DNA of 64,000 bases from Micromussa lordhowensis (taxonomy: Eukaryota; Cnidaria; Anthozoa; Scleractinia; Lobophylliidae): positions 580,701 to 644,700 of the forward strand of contig OZ026600.1 in assembly GCA_964020085.1 (NCBI GenBank), given 5' to 3'. Both the position numbers and the translations under genes were made by a program. Below the pieces are notes generated by a model. That model was not told the DNA's origin, did no database searches, and saw only the letters and a program-made list of their open reading frames with translations. Positions 10,337 through 50,630 of this stretch are shown one piece after another; the stretch's first letter is position 1, and each line of letters opens with the position of its first letter.

Positions 10337-10590
10337 GCAGCCTTCTCATGTTGCTTTTTCGCGCGAAAATCTGACTTGTGACACTCGAGAACGCATAAAT
10401 TAATTTTTTCGATGACGTCACGATTGGTATCAGCGATTCCATCTGTATCAGTATCAACGGCTTGTCCAATAGAATTTCAGCTTTGTATTTGGCCGCCACT
10501 CAATACTCTCTTCAGCGTTACCATGGTTACAGCAAAATTCAATCGCGTGATGACAACACAATGTCCTGCATGATTCCATATTTAAAGACG

Positions 10591-10597
10591 TATAAAG
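10591..10597 (+). promoter_or_regulatory. Candidate TATA box of the lipocalin gene
   Basis: TATAAAG lies 94 bp before the lipocalin ATG. The same element in the same context (TATAAAGCTCAGAC or similar) is retained in the decayed left copy at 2185-2191. A start site about 30 bp downstream would give a 5' UTR of roughly 65-70 nt. No transcript data are available here. Confidence 0.45.
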
Positions 10598-10690
10598 AAT
10601 AAAGCTCAGACTTCGCTGTTACCAACTCCTTTCCACGCGAGCAAACTCTTGGGTCAGTAGCTGCGAGATTGCTTAGTCTAAGAAGTCAAC

Positions 10691-12799
10691 ATGAAATACG
10701 CTGCATTTTTACTAGTTGTCGCATTTTGCAGCGACGCTTTCGGAATTAACACAGTGTCAACCTTGAATGTGACACAATATCTTGGTCGCTGGTATCAGGT
10801 AAGAATTTCGAAGGGCTTACGCGAACTAATGTAATCTCTTGTGCCTCTGGTTATGCAATACTCTAGTACATACAGTCCTCGGGATACAGTGCTGTCACTT
10901 GCAGAAGCCCAGCTATCGAGCTACCTTGTAATTACTTTCAAAATAAGGCGTGCGTTAAAATTTACCTCGGCGATAATATATGAGCTACGCGTCCACCTTA
11001 TGTCACAGCCCGATTGCACAACAGTGACTGACAACAGTTACACAAGAAATGGGAGTTATTTTTTTGCACATCTCCGAGATTAGCGCTCGAGAAATAATAT
11101 AGGACATGTCTTAGAGTGGCAAACGATATAATGCGTAGCCTTTAATAACTCTATAACCCAAGTTTACATTTAAGCATTGGAATTAGAAGTGTTTACTGTT
11201 GCTTTGCTCTTTCTGTCAGTGGGTGGGAAGTTACGCAACCCTTCGCGGCCTTCACGTGTGAGACATATCGTATGTTTTCTATCCACGTTTTCATGTGTTA
11301 AATACAGAAATAAAATGAATAAAGAATTTTATTTATTTGACGTGTCAGGCTTCTAGGCTTTTCTAATCAAGGACACATTCCCGATCGAATTAGAATATGA
11401 AGTGGTGGATTTCCAAGCGCCTTTGAAGTGCTATGAAGGGGGAGAAAAATCAGAGAATCCTGACTGCTCCCCTTCAAACGTTTTTCTTCCTACTTTGGCT
11501 CCATATTGTGTTAGTAACAACATTTCAGCGTCCTTGTCAGTTCATACGTTTTTATTTTATTGTTTTTCTTGTTTTGTCTCTGTTTTGAACAGATGTATGC
11601 CGATGCCACAGTTATGGATACTTTTGAGCGTAACGCGTTTTGCGTGACGGCAGATTGTAAGTTGAAATACAGTGTCACTTGTTTGGTTTTTAAACGAAAC
11701 TCGGGCGAGAGCTGCGCCAAACATTAGAGGGCTGGGGGGGGGGGGGGGACTGCATGTTGCAGGTGTATTTAGTTATTTAGGGAGCAGCCCTAATGGATTG
11801 CTGGGCCTAAAGTTAACAAGGGGAGGTTTTGACTCGTTGCGCGTCCGAGAAAAAACAAACAAACAAAGAAAACGAGCAAAAAAGAATTTAGAAGCGGTCC
11901 TTTCGAAGACAAGGCCATCTTCGTCTCGGGTTCTCGTGCTTAATATCGTTGCTTTTTTTACAGACACACTGCGGAAAGATGGAAAAGTCGGAGTGCTTAA
12001 CAGTGAAAGACTCTACTCAGAAACCGGCACTCAAAAAAATATTACAGGCTATGCCTACATACCAGACCCAGAGGAGCCAGGAAAGCTGAAAGTTCACCTT
12101 GACGGTGTACCAGTTGATGCGCCTTGTAAGTGACAATTAATTGAACTCTGATCTCTTACAATGACAGTTACATCCACGCTTTTATTCGATCCAACTTGGA
12201 GGAATAGTTTGAATTAGATAATTAAGTTTAAACAAACGCAGGCAGGCTGGCTGGCTGTTCTCTAGAAAGTGATGTTTGTCAGGCCATCTGGTATGGGTGT
12301 TTCTAACGTGGTCTGTCCACGGACCCTCTCTTTTGTCTTAAGTTCGTCGCAAGCTTAGCAAAATATTAACCCCGCGCGTGGGAAACACGCGCTAAAGGGG
12401 GTTCACCGCCCCTCTCGCACTCCACGCGTGTATCGCTCGCGCGCTCGAAGCTGAAGATAACTCGTAGCAAAAACTAAACGCTTTTGTTTGAAATAGTATT
12501 CACATCTCTTAACAGACTGGGTAGTGAGACTGGGTCCGCCCTCGTTCGGTGTGCAAGGTTTGTATGAGTACTCCGTAGTCACCGATAATTTACAGGCCAC
12601 CTTGTTTGTGCTGGCGAGGGATGTAGACACGTTTAATAGCCAATACGACGAGGAAGTGAAAAGCTGGCTGGCAGATAATGGTTTCACTTACCCCTGGAAC
12701 AAGCCCATTGCTACAGTACAGAACGAGAAATGTCTCTATTTGATGAAAAAAGCTTCTCCATATCAGACAATCAAAGAGTTTCTCGAACAGGAATATTGA
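10691..12799 (+). CDS. Secreted lipocalin, apolipoprotein D-like
   Basis: Four exons are reconstructed: 10691-10798, 11593-11656, 11964-12125 and 12516-12799 (phases 0, 1, 1), giving 205 residues. Residues 1-18 are a signal peptide ending in SDAFG. The lipocalin first-strand signature G-x-W is present as YLGRWYQ (residues 30-36). Exon 3 encodes the hairpin strands with NITGYAYIPDPEEPGKLKV, and exon 4 has YWVVRLG and YEYSVVTDN. This layout is typical of the apolipoprotein D / bacterial Blc branch. Lipocalins bind small hydrophobic ligands in an eight-stranded barrel; the ligand is not predictable from sequence. The gene is divergent from the PAN-EGF gene. A second, decayed copy is present at 2010-4890. 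It could instead be annotated as lazarillo-like, which is the same family. Confidence 0.92.
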
Positions 12800-12994
12800 C
12801 TTCAAAACCTTAAATAGAAAGAATGTTGTACGGTTTCAAACGTAGTTTTTAACCAACGTTAGATTTTGATTCCCGAGATTTTGAATGTTCTGTTTTACCT
12901 GCAAACTGTTGCAAACTTATGTTAGTTCTGAAAAGATGTTGGTTTATGACTCGTTAATTTAGATAAGAAAAAAATAAGGAAGAAACACGTGTGA

Positions 12995-13000
12995 AATAAA
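12995..13000 (+). terminator. Candidate polyadenylation signal for lipocalin
   Basis: AATAAA occurs 196 bp after the lipocalin stop codon, in an AT-rich 3' flank. It is the first canonical signal downstream on this strand. This is a positional inference only. Confidence 0.45.
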
Positions 13001-13017
13001 TTTTAAGCACCAGAAAA

Positions 13018-13412
13018 CAAGGCCTGAGGAGTTCACTTGTGTATGCTTGCGAGCGCAGCCAAACAGACTCAGTACACGCAAGTCGCCAAAGAAAAACCAT
13101 TGCAAGGCAGACATATCCTGTATTTCATTAGCTAATAAGACTGGACGTCACTCAACTTGCGTTGACTTGGGTTGGGTGGCCAAACGGTGAAATAATTCTC
13201 GTTAATTCAGTTGTTTTTACTGCAAGAGAGTTTTTTCTTTAATAAACTTCAAACTTGAAAAAAACGACTAGAAAAGATTTGCGTCGACTTGCGTGTAAAG
13301 TTGATCTTGACCAAAGTAAGTGCAAGTCATCGCAAGTCAAGTGCACACAAGGTCTGACCACGGAGTCGAAGTAGACCCAAGTCTACTTGCGAGTGCGTTT
13401 GGCCAGGGCTTT
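13018..13412. repeat. Probable non-autonomous repeat rich in CAAGTC/GACTTGC motifs
   Basis: The segment carries many direct and inverted copies of GCAAGTC/GACTTGC (for example near 13078, 13156, 13281, 13326 and 13388). It begins and ends with sequences around GGCC..CCAAAC and TTTGGCC. That density suggests a MITE with subterminal repeats, but I cannot define clean ends or a target duplication. Confidence 0.35.
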
Positions 13413-13559
13413 ACAGAAATTGGTGTTTATCTGGGCTCCTGACACGATGCGTTATTTCTTGGATGGTATCAGCCCAACAGCTAACTAATGTGCAGCTTGT
13501 GATGTTTGGTTGTATGTTTGTGCAGCCGAGCGTGGCATGAAAGCAACACAAATGTCAGT

Positions 13560-13943
13560 GGTGTAAGTATACATGAAAATAATTCATATATATTTGAACT
13601 GCGGTCATAGATGAAAGTGAAGAATGATCCTCGCAGTGAATTTTCCAATTTAAGCAACTGGAAAGAAGAAGCCTGAAAAAAAATCAAGACTTCAACCGGA
13701 TTCGAACCCGTGACCTCCGCGATACCGGTGCGATGCTCTACCAACTGAGCTATGAAGCCACACATTGGGAGCGAGGTCAATTTGATGAGTTCATATCTTC
13801 CCGTGAGGAGTGACATGGTGTAAGTATACATGAAAATAATTCATATATATTTGAACTGCGGTCATAGATGAAAGTGAAGAATGATCCTCGCAGTGAATTT
13901 TCCAATTTTAAGCAACTGGAAAGAAGAAGCCTGAAAAAAATCA

Positions 13944-13975
<32 letters not shown>

Positions 13976-14050
13976 TTTTTTTTTTTTTTTTTTTTTTTTC
14001 AGGCTTCTTCTTTCCAGTTGCTTAAATTGGAAAATTTAAGCAACTGGAAA
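13560..14050 (-). mobile_element. Tandem tRNA-Thr-derived SINE (one full unit, one truncated)
   Basis: Two copies of a 257-bp unit start at about 13560 and 13817 on the plus strand with GGTGTAAGTATACATGAAAA. Read on the minus strand, each has a tRNA-like head followed by a TTTTTTCAGGCTTCTTCTT spacer and an AT-rich tail. In the second unit the tRNA part stops after the T arm and D-side fragment (about 13974) and runs into 25 T residues (13975-13999). An inverted copy of the spacer then follows (14000-14050). The tRNA head with unrelated tail is the usual structure of a tRNA-class SINE. Confidence 0.75.
13687..13759 (-). tRNA. tRNA-Thr(GGT)-like sequence, head of a SINE
   Basis: The reverse complement folds as a 73-nt tRNA. 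The acceptor stem is GGCTTCA/TGAAGTC, the D arm is GCTCAGTTGGTAGAGC and the anticodon loop CCGGTAT carries GGT. The T loop is TTCGAAT, so A- and B-box promoter elements are present. Against a working tRNA: position 33 is C instead of T, the anticodon stem ends in an A-C mismatch and the T stem has a G-G mismatch. The sequence is also repeated as part of a SINE. A tRNA scanner might call it, but I think it is a retroposon head. A partial second copy with a perfect T stem is at about 13943-13974. Confidence 0.5.
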
Positions 14051-16892
14051 ATTTGTCAGTTAGGAGGACTGGAAATAGCATTTTGTATACCATCTGCAAG
14101 AGGAATCCATTTTTTGGTGTCGCCCGCTTTTGTCTCTAAGGTAAGTCTTGATTTCACAAGACGTGTAAAATTAAGTGCCTTTTCCTCAAGTTTAGCTTGC
14201 CATATATAGTACCACGACAGGAAAATGTAGTTTGGTTGAAGTGCATATTTCGAATGAGGGTCTGGTCTGGAGGGCAGTGTTATTCTTTCAAGTGCATTCA
14301 TCGCTTATCGGGAGATTGTCTCGAAACCAGTCTGCTAATCTTTTCCAATTAACGTCTCGGAGCATCTGTGGCAGAAAGTGCGGTCATCGTTTTATTTTTT
14401 TCCTTTTTTCGGTGGGCAATAAATTGTGCAAGAATTACTTTTCTAGTAAAACACAGAACCTGGTTCGTAGAAAGCACTTGCTCGATATTTTTCTCCCATG
14501 CCTACCCTTGCACGATTGTTCCCCGGTAATTTTTGCTGTGCAGGAATTTTTTTTTAGGAAAATGGCACACCCCCCCCCCCCCCCCTCTATCAAAAAAATA
14601 ATGATCCGACCCTAATCTGATCAGTATTAAGGGATGAGATTTTGACCGTTTCCATAGTCGAAGATGGATGACTTTTCTGGACGGGCAATTCGTTTTAATC
14701 TGAAAGCCGAACTAACAAATGCCAATTTGGGTCGTCACGCAACGATGTCGTGTGACGTCGGAAATAGCTGCCTTGTCAAGTCTTTATTGTACTGAGCATG
14801 TGGGATTGGGAATCTGTTTAGCTAGTGCCTATGCTGAAAAAAACCTGTTTGAAAACTGAACGGGGCGAGTCACTAGCCCAAGGGCTCATGTCGCTCAGAC
14901 TTTTTCGGATTTATACTGATCGTCTTGTTCTTTTTCACTTACTGGACATTTAGAGATTACTCGAAGAATGGTTATGCCAACGAGTGTAAAAATCAAACAG
15001 TATTTCCAGGTTCAAGAATATATTTGTTATAGATAACCCTACATTGACTAAAAAGCGACAAAAGGAGCGTAATACACATCAAGAAATTGCCTGGCCTTAT
15101 ATTTAACCACAGTAGATTGAAATTCTAAAGGAAGAATATTTACAAAGGTAGAGACCGAGGCAAGAATTCCATTTGATTTTCGACACTACAATCTTACAAC
15201 TAAGACGAGATGACACCAGTAAGGCAAAACTTCTCTAGGTGTCCTGCGTGCCACAGAGAGGAGTTGCGTGACTGGTAACGCTCCAAAGACTGAATACTAA
15301 CAAGTGTGACGCGGATTAAAACGCAAACAAAACATGAAAAACCACCTGTGTGTTTTGATTTTCCAAATCCACCCAAGATAAATTAAATTACGTTTCAAGC
15401 AGCGTCAACGCTTTGAAGTACTTCTTGTCATTTTTACACGCAAGAGAGTTAGAATGAGGTTTGACCAACTGGTACGAATTGTGGAGATCATACAAAAACG
15501 AAGATTTGATTCTTACAGCAATAAAAATGTACATCAATTGAAAAAGAACAAAGGATTTAATTTATTGCATCTACTTACTTATGGCTACTTTTAAAGTGCA
15601 TTGACCCTTCACAGTAAAATGCAGCTGCCGAGACATACGCTTGCGTGACTCGATGTTTTAAAGTCACGCAACCGTCTGTGTCGGGGATTTAAATGTAAAA
15701 TTGTTGTTTCACTTGCTTTTGCAAACAATCGCGTCTTTTTCTGTTGATGGTTTGCAAGAACAAGAAAAAATAATTTTCTCACCGATGCCCATAATTTTTT
15801 TCTTTTTACACCGTGCACGTATAGTTCAATAAAACGACCAAGTTTTTATCCCAAACTTGAATTCAGAGCTGCAATCATTCGATCCAAAAAATAGGGGGGG
15901 AGGGTCCTTCTTCACCGTTTCTCGAGCTATAAACGAATTTTCCCGATTTGCACTCGTTACCATCCGAAAAATTCCGAAATCCGATACCTTTTATACTCAT
16001 TTCCGGGCAGAACGGTAAAAAGGAGCTGTTTAAAACAATTAAAAACAATGAGCTGCAGGTTAACGAGGCAATTTCTATTTACGCAGCGCATCAAAACACG
16101 CAGAGTGAGCCTTGATCCGGCTTCCCAGCTGTCAAATGCATGCCACTCATTTACTCAGGAATTCTGCTATCTGTAGAGCTCCTGTATACTTTCCACAGAG
16201 GAGCATTTTATCCCCTTTATCCGCGCTTATGACGCAAACTGAGGCAAGCAAAGGAACAACTGGAAACTCCTTGAAGCTCCACTCGGCTTGCTTATCCAGC
16301 CTCTCCCCAGTACTCCACGACTTTCACGGGCGGAGGACGGGAGAGGGCAAGGGACTAGCTTACGATTACTAGTGTTTGCACGCAGTGTATTATGTGAACG
16401 ACACCTACTGATAACACAAATAACAAAGAAAACATTTTCACCCCACTAGGATCGGGGCCATATAGGCAGCTATCTTTCACCTGCCCTCCATTAAAATTAA
16501 ATAATTCCTATGGGTATTTACATGAACTTGTACACGTATCGGTCATCTTGAATTTCTCAAACTCGTAGAAATATGTCATTTGTATGTACCGTGGTTCTGT
16601 AGCAAATAAAAAACATCGAGCAACACTCGGCTTGCTTAACTAGCGCAAACGTTATGGTGCAAAAGAAACAGAATTCTCCGCCCTCCGTCAACCTACAGAC
16701 AGAAGGTGTTCGCATTCCTCAAAGGGTCGTGGGACCAATGAAGTTCTAAAAAAACCCAAAACAGCTTTAGTTTGTGGTTTTCTGCGCACCTGCATTTCCT
16801 AGGGAAATCATTTCGTATCCCAAATCGTTTCCAGTGATTTGTCCGTCCTCCACCGTTTTCGCAAATAGCCGCATTCAAATAAAATTATTTTG
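14051..16892. other. Intergenic region between lipocalin/SINE and the MARK 3' end
   Basis: No gene is supported. There is an 81-residue open frame on the minus strand (14056-14301) with no recognisable family. There is also a C-rich tract at about 14569-14585 and a G tract near 15893. The right end (16400-16892) should contain the 3' UTR of the MARK gene, whose stop is at 16893. I could not place its polyadenylation site with confidence. Confidence 0.5.
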
Positions 16893-45952
<29,060 letters not shown>

Positions 45953-47631
45953 GTTTTTATCGCTGTTTGTATGACGAAAACTACGATCTCTCTTCTGCTT
46001 GACCGGCGAAGGGACACATTTAGATCCGCTGGGGCGTGCTAATGTAAACTGACACACGCTGCTAACTTGCGTGACACTGAACTGAAGCGTGACGTGGGCC
46101 AAGGTAACTCCCGCTTGATATAAGATCGGTTACCATGGTAAGCACTCAGCTAAAAAATGGAATGTATGTAAATCGTTCAAAACGATCATACAAGCTAATC
46201 TTTTTACGGCTTCCGTTGCCTTTGTTAATCTCTAATCGTTTCCGTCGCTCACTCTTCAGTGACAAAAGTTTTTTTTGTTCGTGCCGGGAAGAACCGCGAT
46301 AATTAAAAAGCACTTCGCAGCGTCAAGGAAATCCGTCAGTGTCTATTTACTCGGGCCCCGCAGGGGGTCCGAGTTATAAAATGCAACCGTTTTCCTCGCC
46401 AAAAGGGGGGTCATGGTCCCAGGCGTTCCATGCGTGGACCGTGGAAACTGGGGACAAGACCTCGCTCTCTGTGAGTATATGCGGAGACTTTTTTGGCAAG
46501 AATCGCCGACCTTATACTTAGATGTCACATACAAAGATGTCGATCATTTTCGGAAGGGGTCAGTCCACGAATTATAGTGCTTGAAAGACAGCCAGGTAAG
46601 CAAAGTTTACGCTTGAAACGTTCTCGTGAGATAACAACTGAGCCGATCGCGGAATGAGTCCAAACTACGAAAAATAGCGAGTCAACGATGGTATGTAGCT
46701 ACTGCTGTTATTATTTTAACATTACAGTAAAACAAATCATTGCAATGAAACGAGCTAAATACGAAAACGTCGTTGGACTCGTAGCTTTAATATTATTAAA
46801 ACATGCGACTTCTTTCTTTCACCGCGCAAAATATGTCGATCTCCAAATTTGGAAAGATAAGACGTTCGGTAACTTGAATGAAATATCGTACTTCAAGTTA
46901 GTTGGCTTTCTAGTAAGGTGAAAAAAAAAAGATATCACTAGTTGTATGATTTTGTGCGGGGAATTGTGCGGGATTAATGACGAACCAATGTTCTTGAAGT
47001 CCTAAGCAAAATCTGCATTCACGATAGGTTAGCCAATTCAATTTCTTTCACTAGTAGTTAAAAAATACTTAGCAGTCTTAGCAATCACTAATACTTCGAG
47101 GAAACCGTGTTTACTGTTAAATCATGTTGCGTGACATGGACTAGACGAGTACGAAACCAAAATAAATAGCAAAACAGAATGTCTCATCTTCCCTTATAAA
47201 TTAGTTTGTTTTTAAAGATACACCTGCCTTAATAATTCAATAAAAATATGTAGCTTGAATATTTCTTTATAAACTAGTTAAGGGTCGCAAATTCTCGGAA
47301 GTTATCCGCGAAAAAACGCGCAACTTGAAAAATTTTGCGAATTCTGTTCAGTGTAATTTGACGCCTTGTCGTTAGGCTGTTGTTTTATCTTTATCATGAT
47401 TTGTTTTGGTTGGCAAAGATGTGCAGCTGCACAATTCCAGCAATTGACTCGGATCGCTGCGACCAGTAAATGAACTTCGTACAATTTTTACTAGCATGTA
47501 CAATGTAATCGCCGTAAATTGTAAAAAGACCTGGAAAATCCTTTGCAATCAAGTTCTCCATAAATGTGTAGACAGCTGTGCTTGATTCTTGAACCAAACT
47601 GATTGAAACTCACAACTTGCGACTGGATTAG

Positions 47632-47809
47632 CGGTGTGCGACACTTGCAGACTGCAGACTACAGACTACATTTAGGTCTAAATAGCACTCTGGTTAGCCT
47701 GAATAGCACTCAGGTTAGCCTGTTTACGGTTAGCTATTGGTAATGGAAATGGAATACAATATTTTAGTTAAAAAGTCTGCAGTCTGCAGTCTGCAAGTGT
47801 CGCACACCG
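47632..47809. mobile_element. 178-bp MITE with 9-bp target duplication (Mutator-like)
   Basis: CTGGATTAG flanks the element exactly (47623-47631 and 47810-47818). The terminal inverted repeats begin CGGTGTGCGACACTTGCAGA and run about 36 bp with one mismatch. The interior is AT-rich and non-coding, with a repeated GCACTCnGGTTAGCCTG. A 9-bp duplication is characteristic of Mutator-like elements, so I assign that superfamily tentatively. Confidence 0.9.
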
Positions 47810-50346
47810 CTGGATTAGGAGGGTACCAGACGAAGCCACTAATGGATATACTGATATTTGTTTTTATATTTAGCGTCCAATACGCATATTCGTAGCGAGG
47901 CCCGAGTAAACGCTCTTAGAGCGTCTAGTTCTGTTTAAGTGACGCAAGGAATTTCGAAATATTGCTTTTGTCGCAAAGAGATATGACTAAGATTAATTGC
48001 AATTTAAACCCCAGCCGCTGGCTATATTTTACTAGCCACGCAACATTTTCACGTTTTTTCGGTATCCGATCGCTATATCCTTTCGTCTGCCACTTGTCAT
48101 ATTTCTTTCGTTCACACTTTGTAAGGATGCATGATTAGTGCTCATCTTTCCTCAGTTGTACAGATCCCGAGATTAGCCTAAACCTTGCATTGTCCGTCCC
48201 AGCCAACCCAGCCGGTTTCTCTGCTTTAAAGCGAAAAAAACCCTCTACATTTCTCAGATCTGGACGCTCTACTGGTTTCACTGTTAAATCCCTTTTTATG
48301 CCGATTTTGTTGAAATCGAACCCTTGGAAATTGGAAGTATAGCATGCCTCTATGTTTTCTTGACCTGCTTAATTTGTAGCCGTCGTGGTCATCACGCCCA
48401 TCAATATTCCTGGATAAGCTCGTTTAGACGCCAGACGTGGCAAATGGGATCTCAACTTCTATAATCAGCGGTTTAAATATTTACACTCCTAACAGAAATT
48501 CCTTACAAATTTTCGATCGAATATTAAAGACCCCATTGACTTCAAAATCAATGACGCTATTTTCAGGAATTTTGCCAGTGGTTTCGTGACAAACCGTCCA
48601 GTGCATTTTGTCGGCTTTTTAACAGACTTTTCATTCTTCTTATAATCTGGTCGAATAACCCAAGAGCGCGTCTGTCGGAAAACACGCCACGCCGATTTTC
48701 CTCTGGGTCAAGGGAAGGGTTCAATGTAACTTTTAACAATATATGATACCGTTTACCAAGCCAATATTTTTGCCCGAGGTCATTTGGTGGTTTTCGGTAC
48801 AAGAACAAGTATGGGTGGTCAAGTGAAAACCCCTCGAAGCTACCTTGCCCCCACACGGGGCTGGAGAAAACAAAAACTGCTAGTCAGGATGCAGAAATTA
48901 AACATAACGATTCTGAAAGATTTTATTTATACTCATACATCACAGTTCGATTTTTATGAGATGCCTATCCAGCCCCCTTGGGCCTTGGCTCGTTCCGCAT
49001 CCCACTTGCCGGATTAATTTTTGCTAAACTTGCGTTCTCAACGAACTCAAGACAAAGTAGAACGCGGGCAAACTGTCTCTGGATATTGCAGGAAATCGGA
49101 TTGTGCCTTGAAACAAGTCGACCAAATTATAGAGCCGGAGATTCTGATAAATCACAGAAAGTTAAGCATTAGTGCTTGAGAACGGGTAATCCATGTGCTG
49201 AAACACGGCCAGCTGAACAGGCACGCGTTTACAATGAAACGAGAATCGCTTCCTTGTGGGGACCATCTGATTTCACTTCTTTTCACCATCAGAAGGACAA
49301 GGGTTAATAAAAAAATTGTTAACAGGTTTAAAATAACAGAGTACATGACTTATTTTAAAACAAACAACACTCAAGGAGAAATAAAAATCCTTCACTCTAG
49401 GAGGTTAATTATTTCAAGTGCCCACAACAAACCAAGCATCAAAAAACAATGGACAGGCCATATAACCCTCTGGATGTTTTGCATGGCTGCCCAACTTCAG
49501 GCGATGTTTATCCATCAATTATAGCTGAGGTTTACTGTAAAATTTGCATATTTTGATTCTGGGCCAATACAGAGAGCAAACCCGAACGTTTAGTAAGATT
49601 ACAGCTATGGGCGTTTACAATGTTGACAGCAGTGCAATATAAGATCAGAGAAGAGACCATACAGTATTTTCAGGTCCTTATATGGTTTCGATTTTTTTTG
49701 CTTGACTTGCTGTGCATGCTGGAATTGAGCCGAAAAAAACGTATGACAGAAAGTAATGTGTTGTTTTAGAACTGGTACCTGTTAGGGGTAAAAAAAACGT
49801 CGCACCTATTTCAAGGCAGGAGTAATGTCGGAGGTGAATGCTGGCTACCTGAAGCTTGAAATCTGTCTGTTGTAAGCGATTTGTTAGGTAGCTTCTAGTC
49901 ACCATTACCTGACACGCGGCTGTGTAAACTCTTGTAACCCTCATTTGCGGTCAGCGATTCGGCCTAACCGCGGGTTTTGCGGAATTTCCACCCTCCCTCA
50001 TTCCAAGACATCGAATAATAACAAATAACAACGACAAAAAAGAGCAAAAAAAAAACAACAACAACAACACTCAAATAGACGACTCTGATCAGCACAGCGA
50101 TGCAGTCTGTACACTACACGGTCATTTAACATCTAGCTTTAGTAAATTCTCAGCTCCGACTATTGCAGTTTCTAGCTTTTTGATTAGCTAAAAAACTCTG
50201 ACTATGAGCCAATAGTCGGAGTTTTACGTCATATGGAAAATAGTGCGCCAAGTTTAAAAATTTTCCGCACGAAGTTTTCAACTTCAGCCCTCTTTTATGA
50301 CCGAAATAAAAATCGGCGGCAAAACCAGGTTTGAGAATTTACTAAA

Positions 50347-50461
50347 ACAATTATTCCATTCGCCCTTGCTGGATATGAAGTGATTATAACCAACTCGCGC
50401 TACGCGCTCGTTGGTTATTTTATCACTTCATATCAAACGCGCGCTTGTGGAATAATTATTT
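50347..50461. mobile_element. Hairpin MITE upstream of XRCC3
   Basis: The arms contain AATTATTCCATTCGCCCTTG and GATATGAAGTGATTATAACC, inverted around a TACGCGC centre. It ends 170 bp before the XRCC3 start codon, so it sits in or next to that promoter. Confidence 0.75.
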
Positions 50462-50630
50462 CTGCGCGATTTTGGCGCGAAGCGATATAGGAAACTGGAT
50501 TCTAGAGCAAGCCCACAAGCCCTTGCAACGCGGTTCATAATGGCGACTGGGCGCTTATTTCGAATGAGTCAATGTTCTGATATATAAACGAAAGAAATTT
50601 TAATTCAACGTAAGAGGAAAAGGAGATACA

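Larger units (their letters stand above)
8778..10422. mobile_element. 1.65-kb insertion between the divergent promoters
   Basis: ATTGGTAT flanks the block on both sides (8770-8777 and 10423-10430). The left paralogue has one copy only (about 2017-2024) and continues without interruption, so the block was inserted here or precisely lost there. It is composite, containing the foldback element 8782-9430 and the hairpin 10245-10336. An 8-bp duplication would fit a hAT- or P-like element. However, I see no matching terminal inverted repeats at the outer ends, so the class is unresolved. Confidence 0.6.
8267..10690. other. Divergent intergenic region between PAN-EGF and lipocalin
   Basis: This is the shared upstream region of two head-to-head genes. 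The parts at 8267-8777 and 10423-10615 align with 1313-2200 of the left unit. The ancestral spacer was therefore about 0.9 kb. The middle 8778-10422 is an insertion absent from the left unit. No convincing protein gene is present; the short open frames here lie within the inserted repeats. Confidence 0.7.
45953..50630. other. Divergent intergenic region between MARK and XRCC3
   Basis: The MARK 5' UTR and promoter should lie just right of 45952, and the XRCC3 promoter just left of 50631. In between are the MITE 47632-47809 and the hairpin 50347-50461. An open frame on the minus strand (48563-48856) has protein-like composition but no family I recognise. No other gene is supported. Confidence 0.55.
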
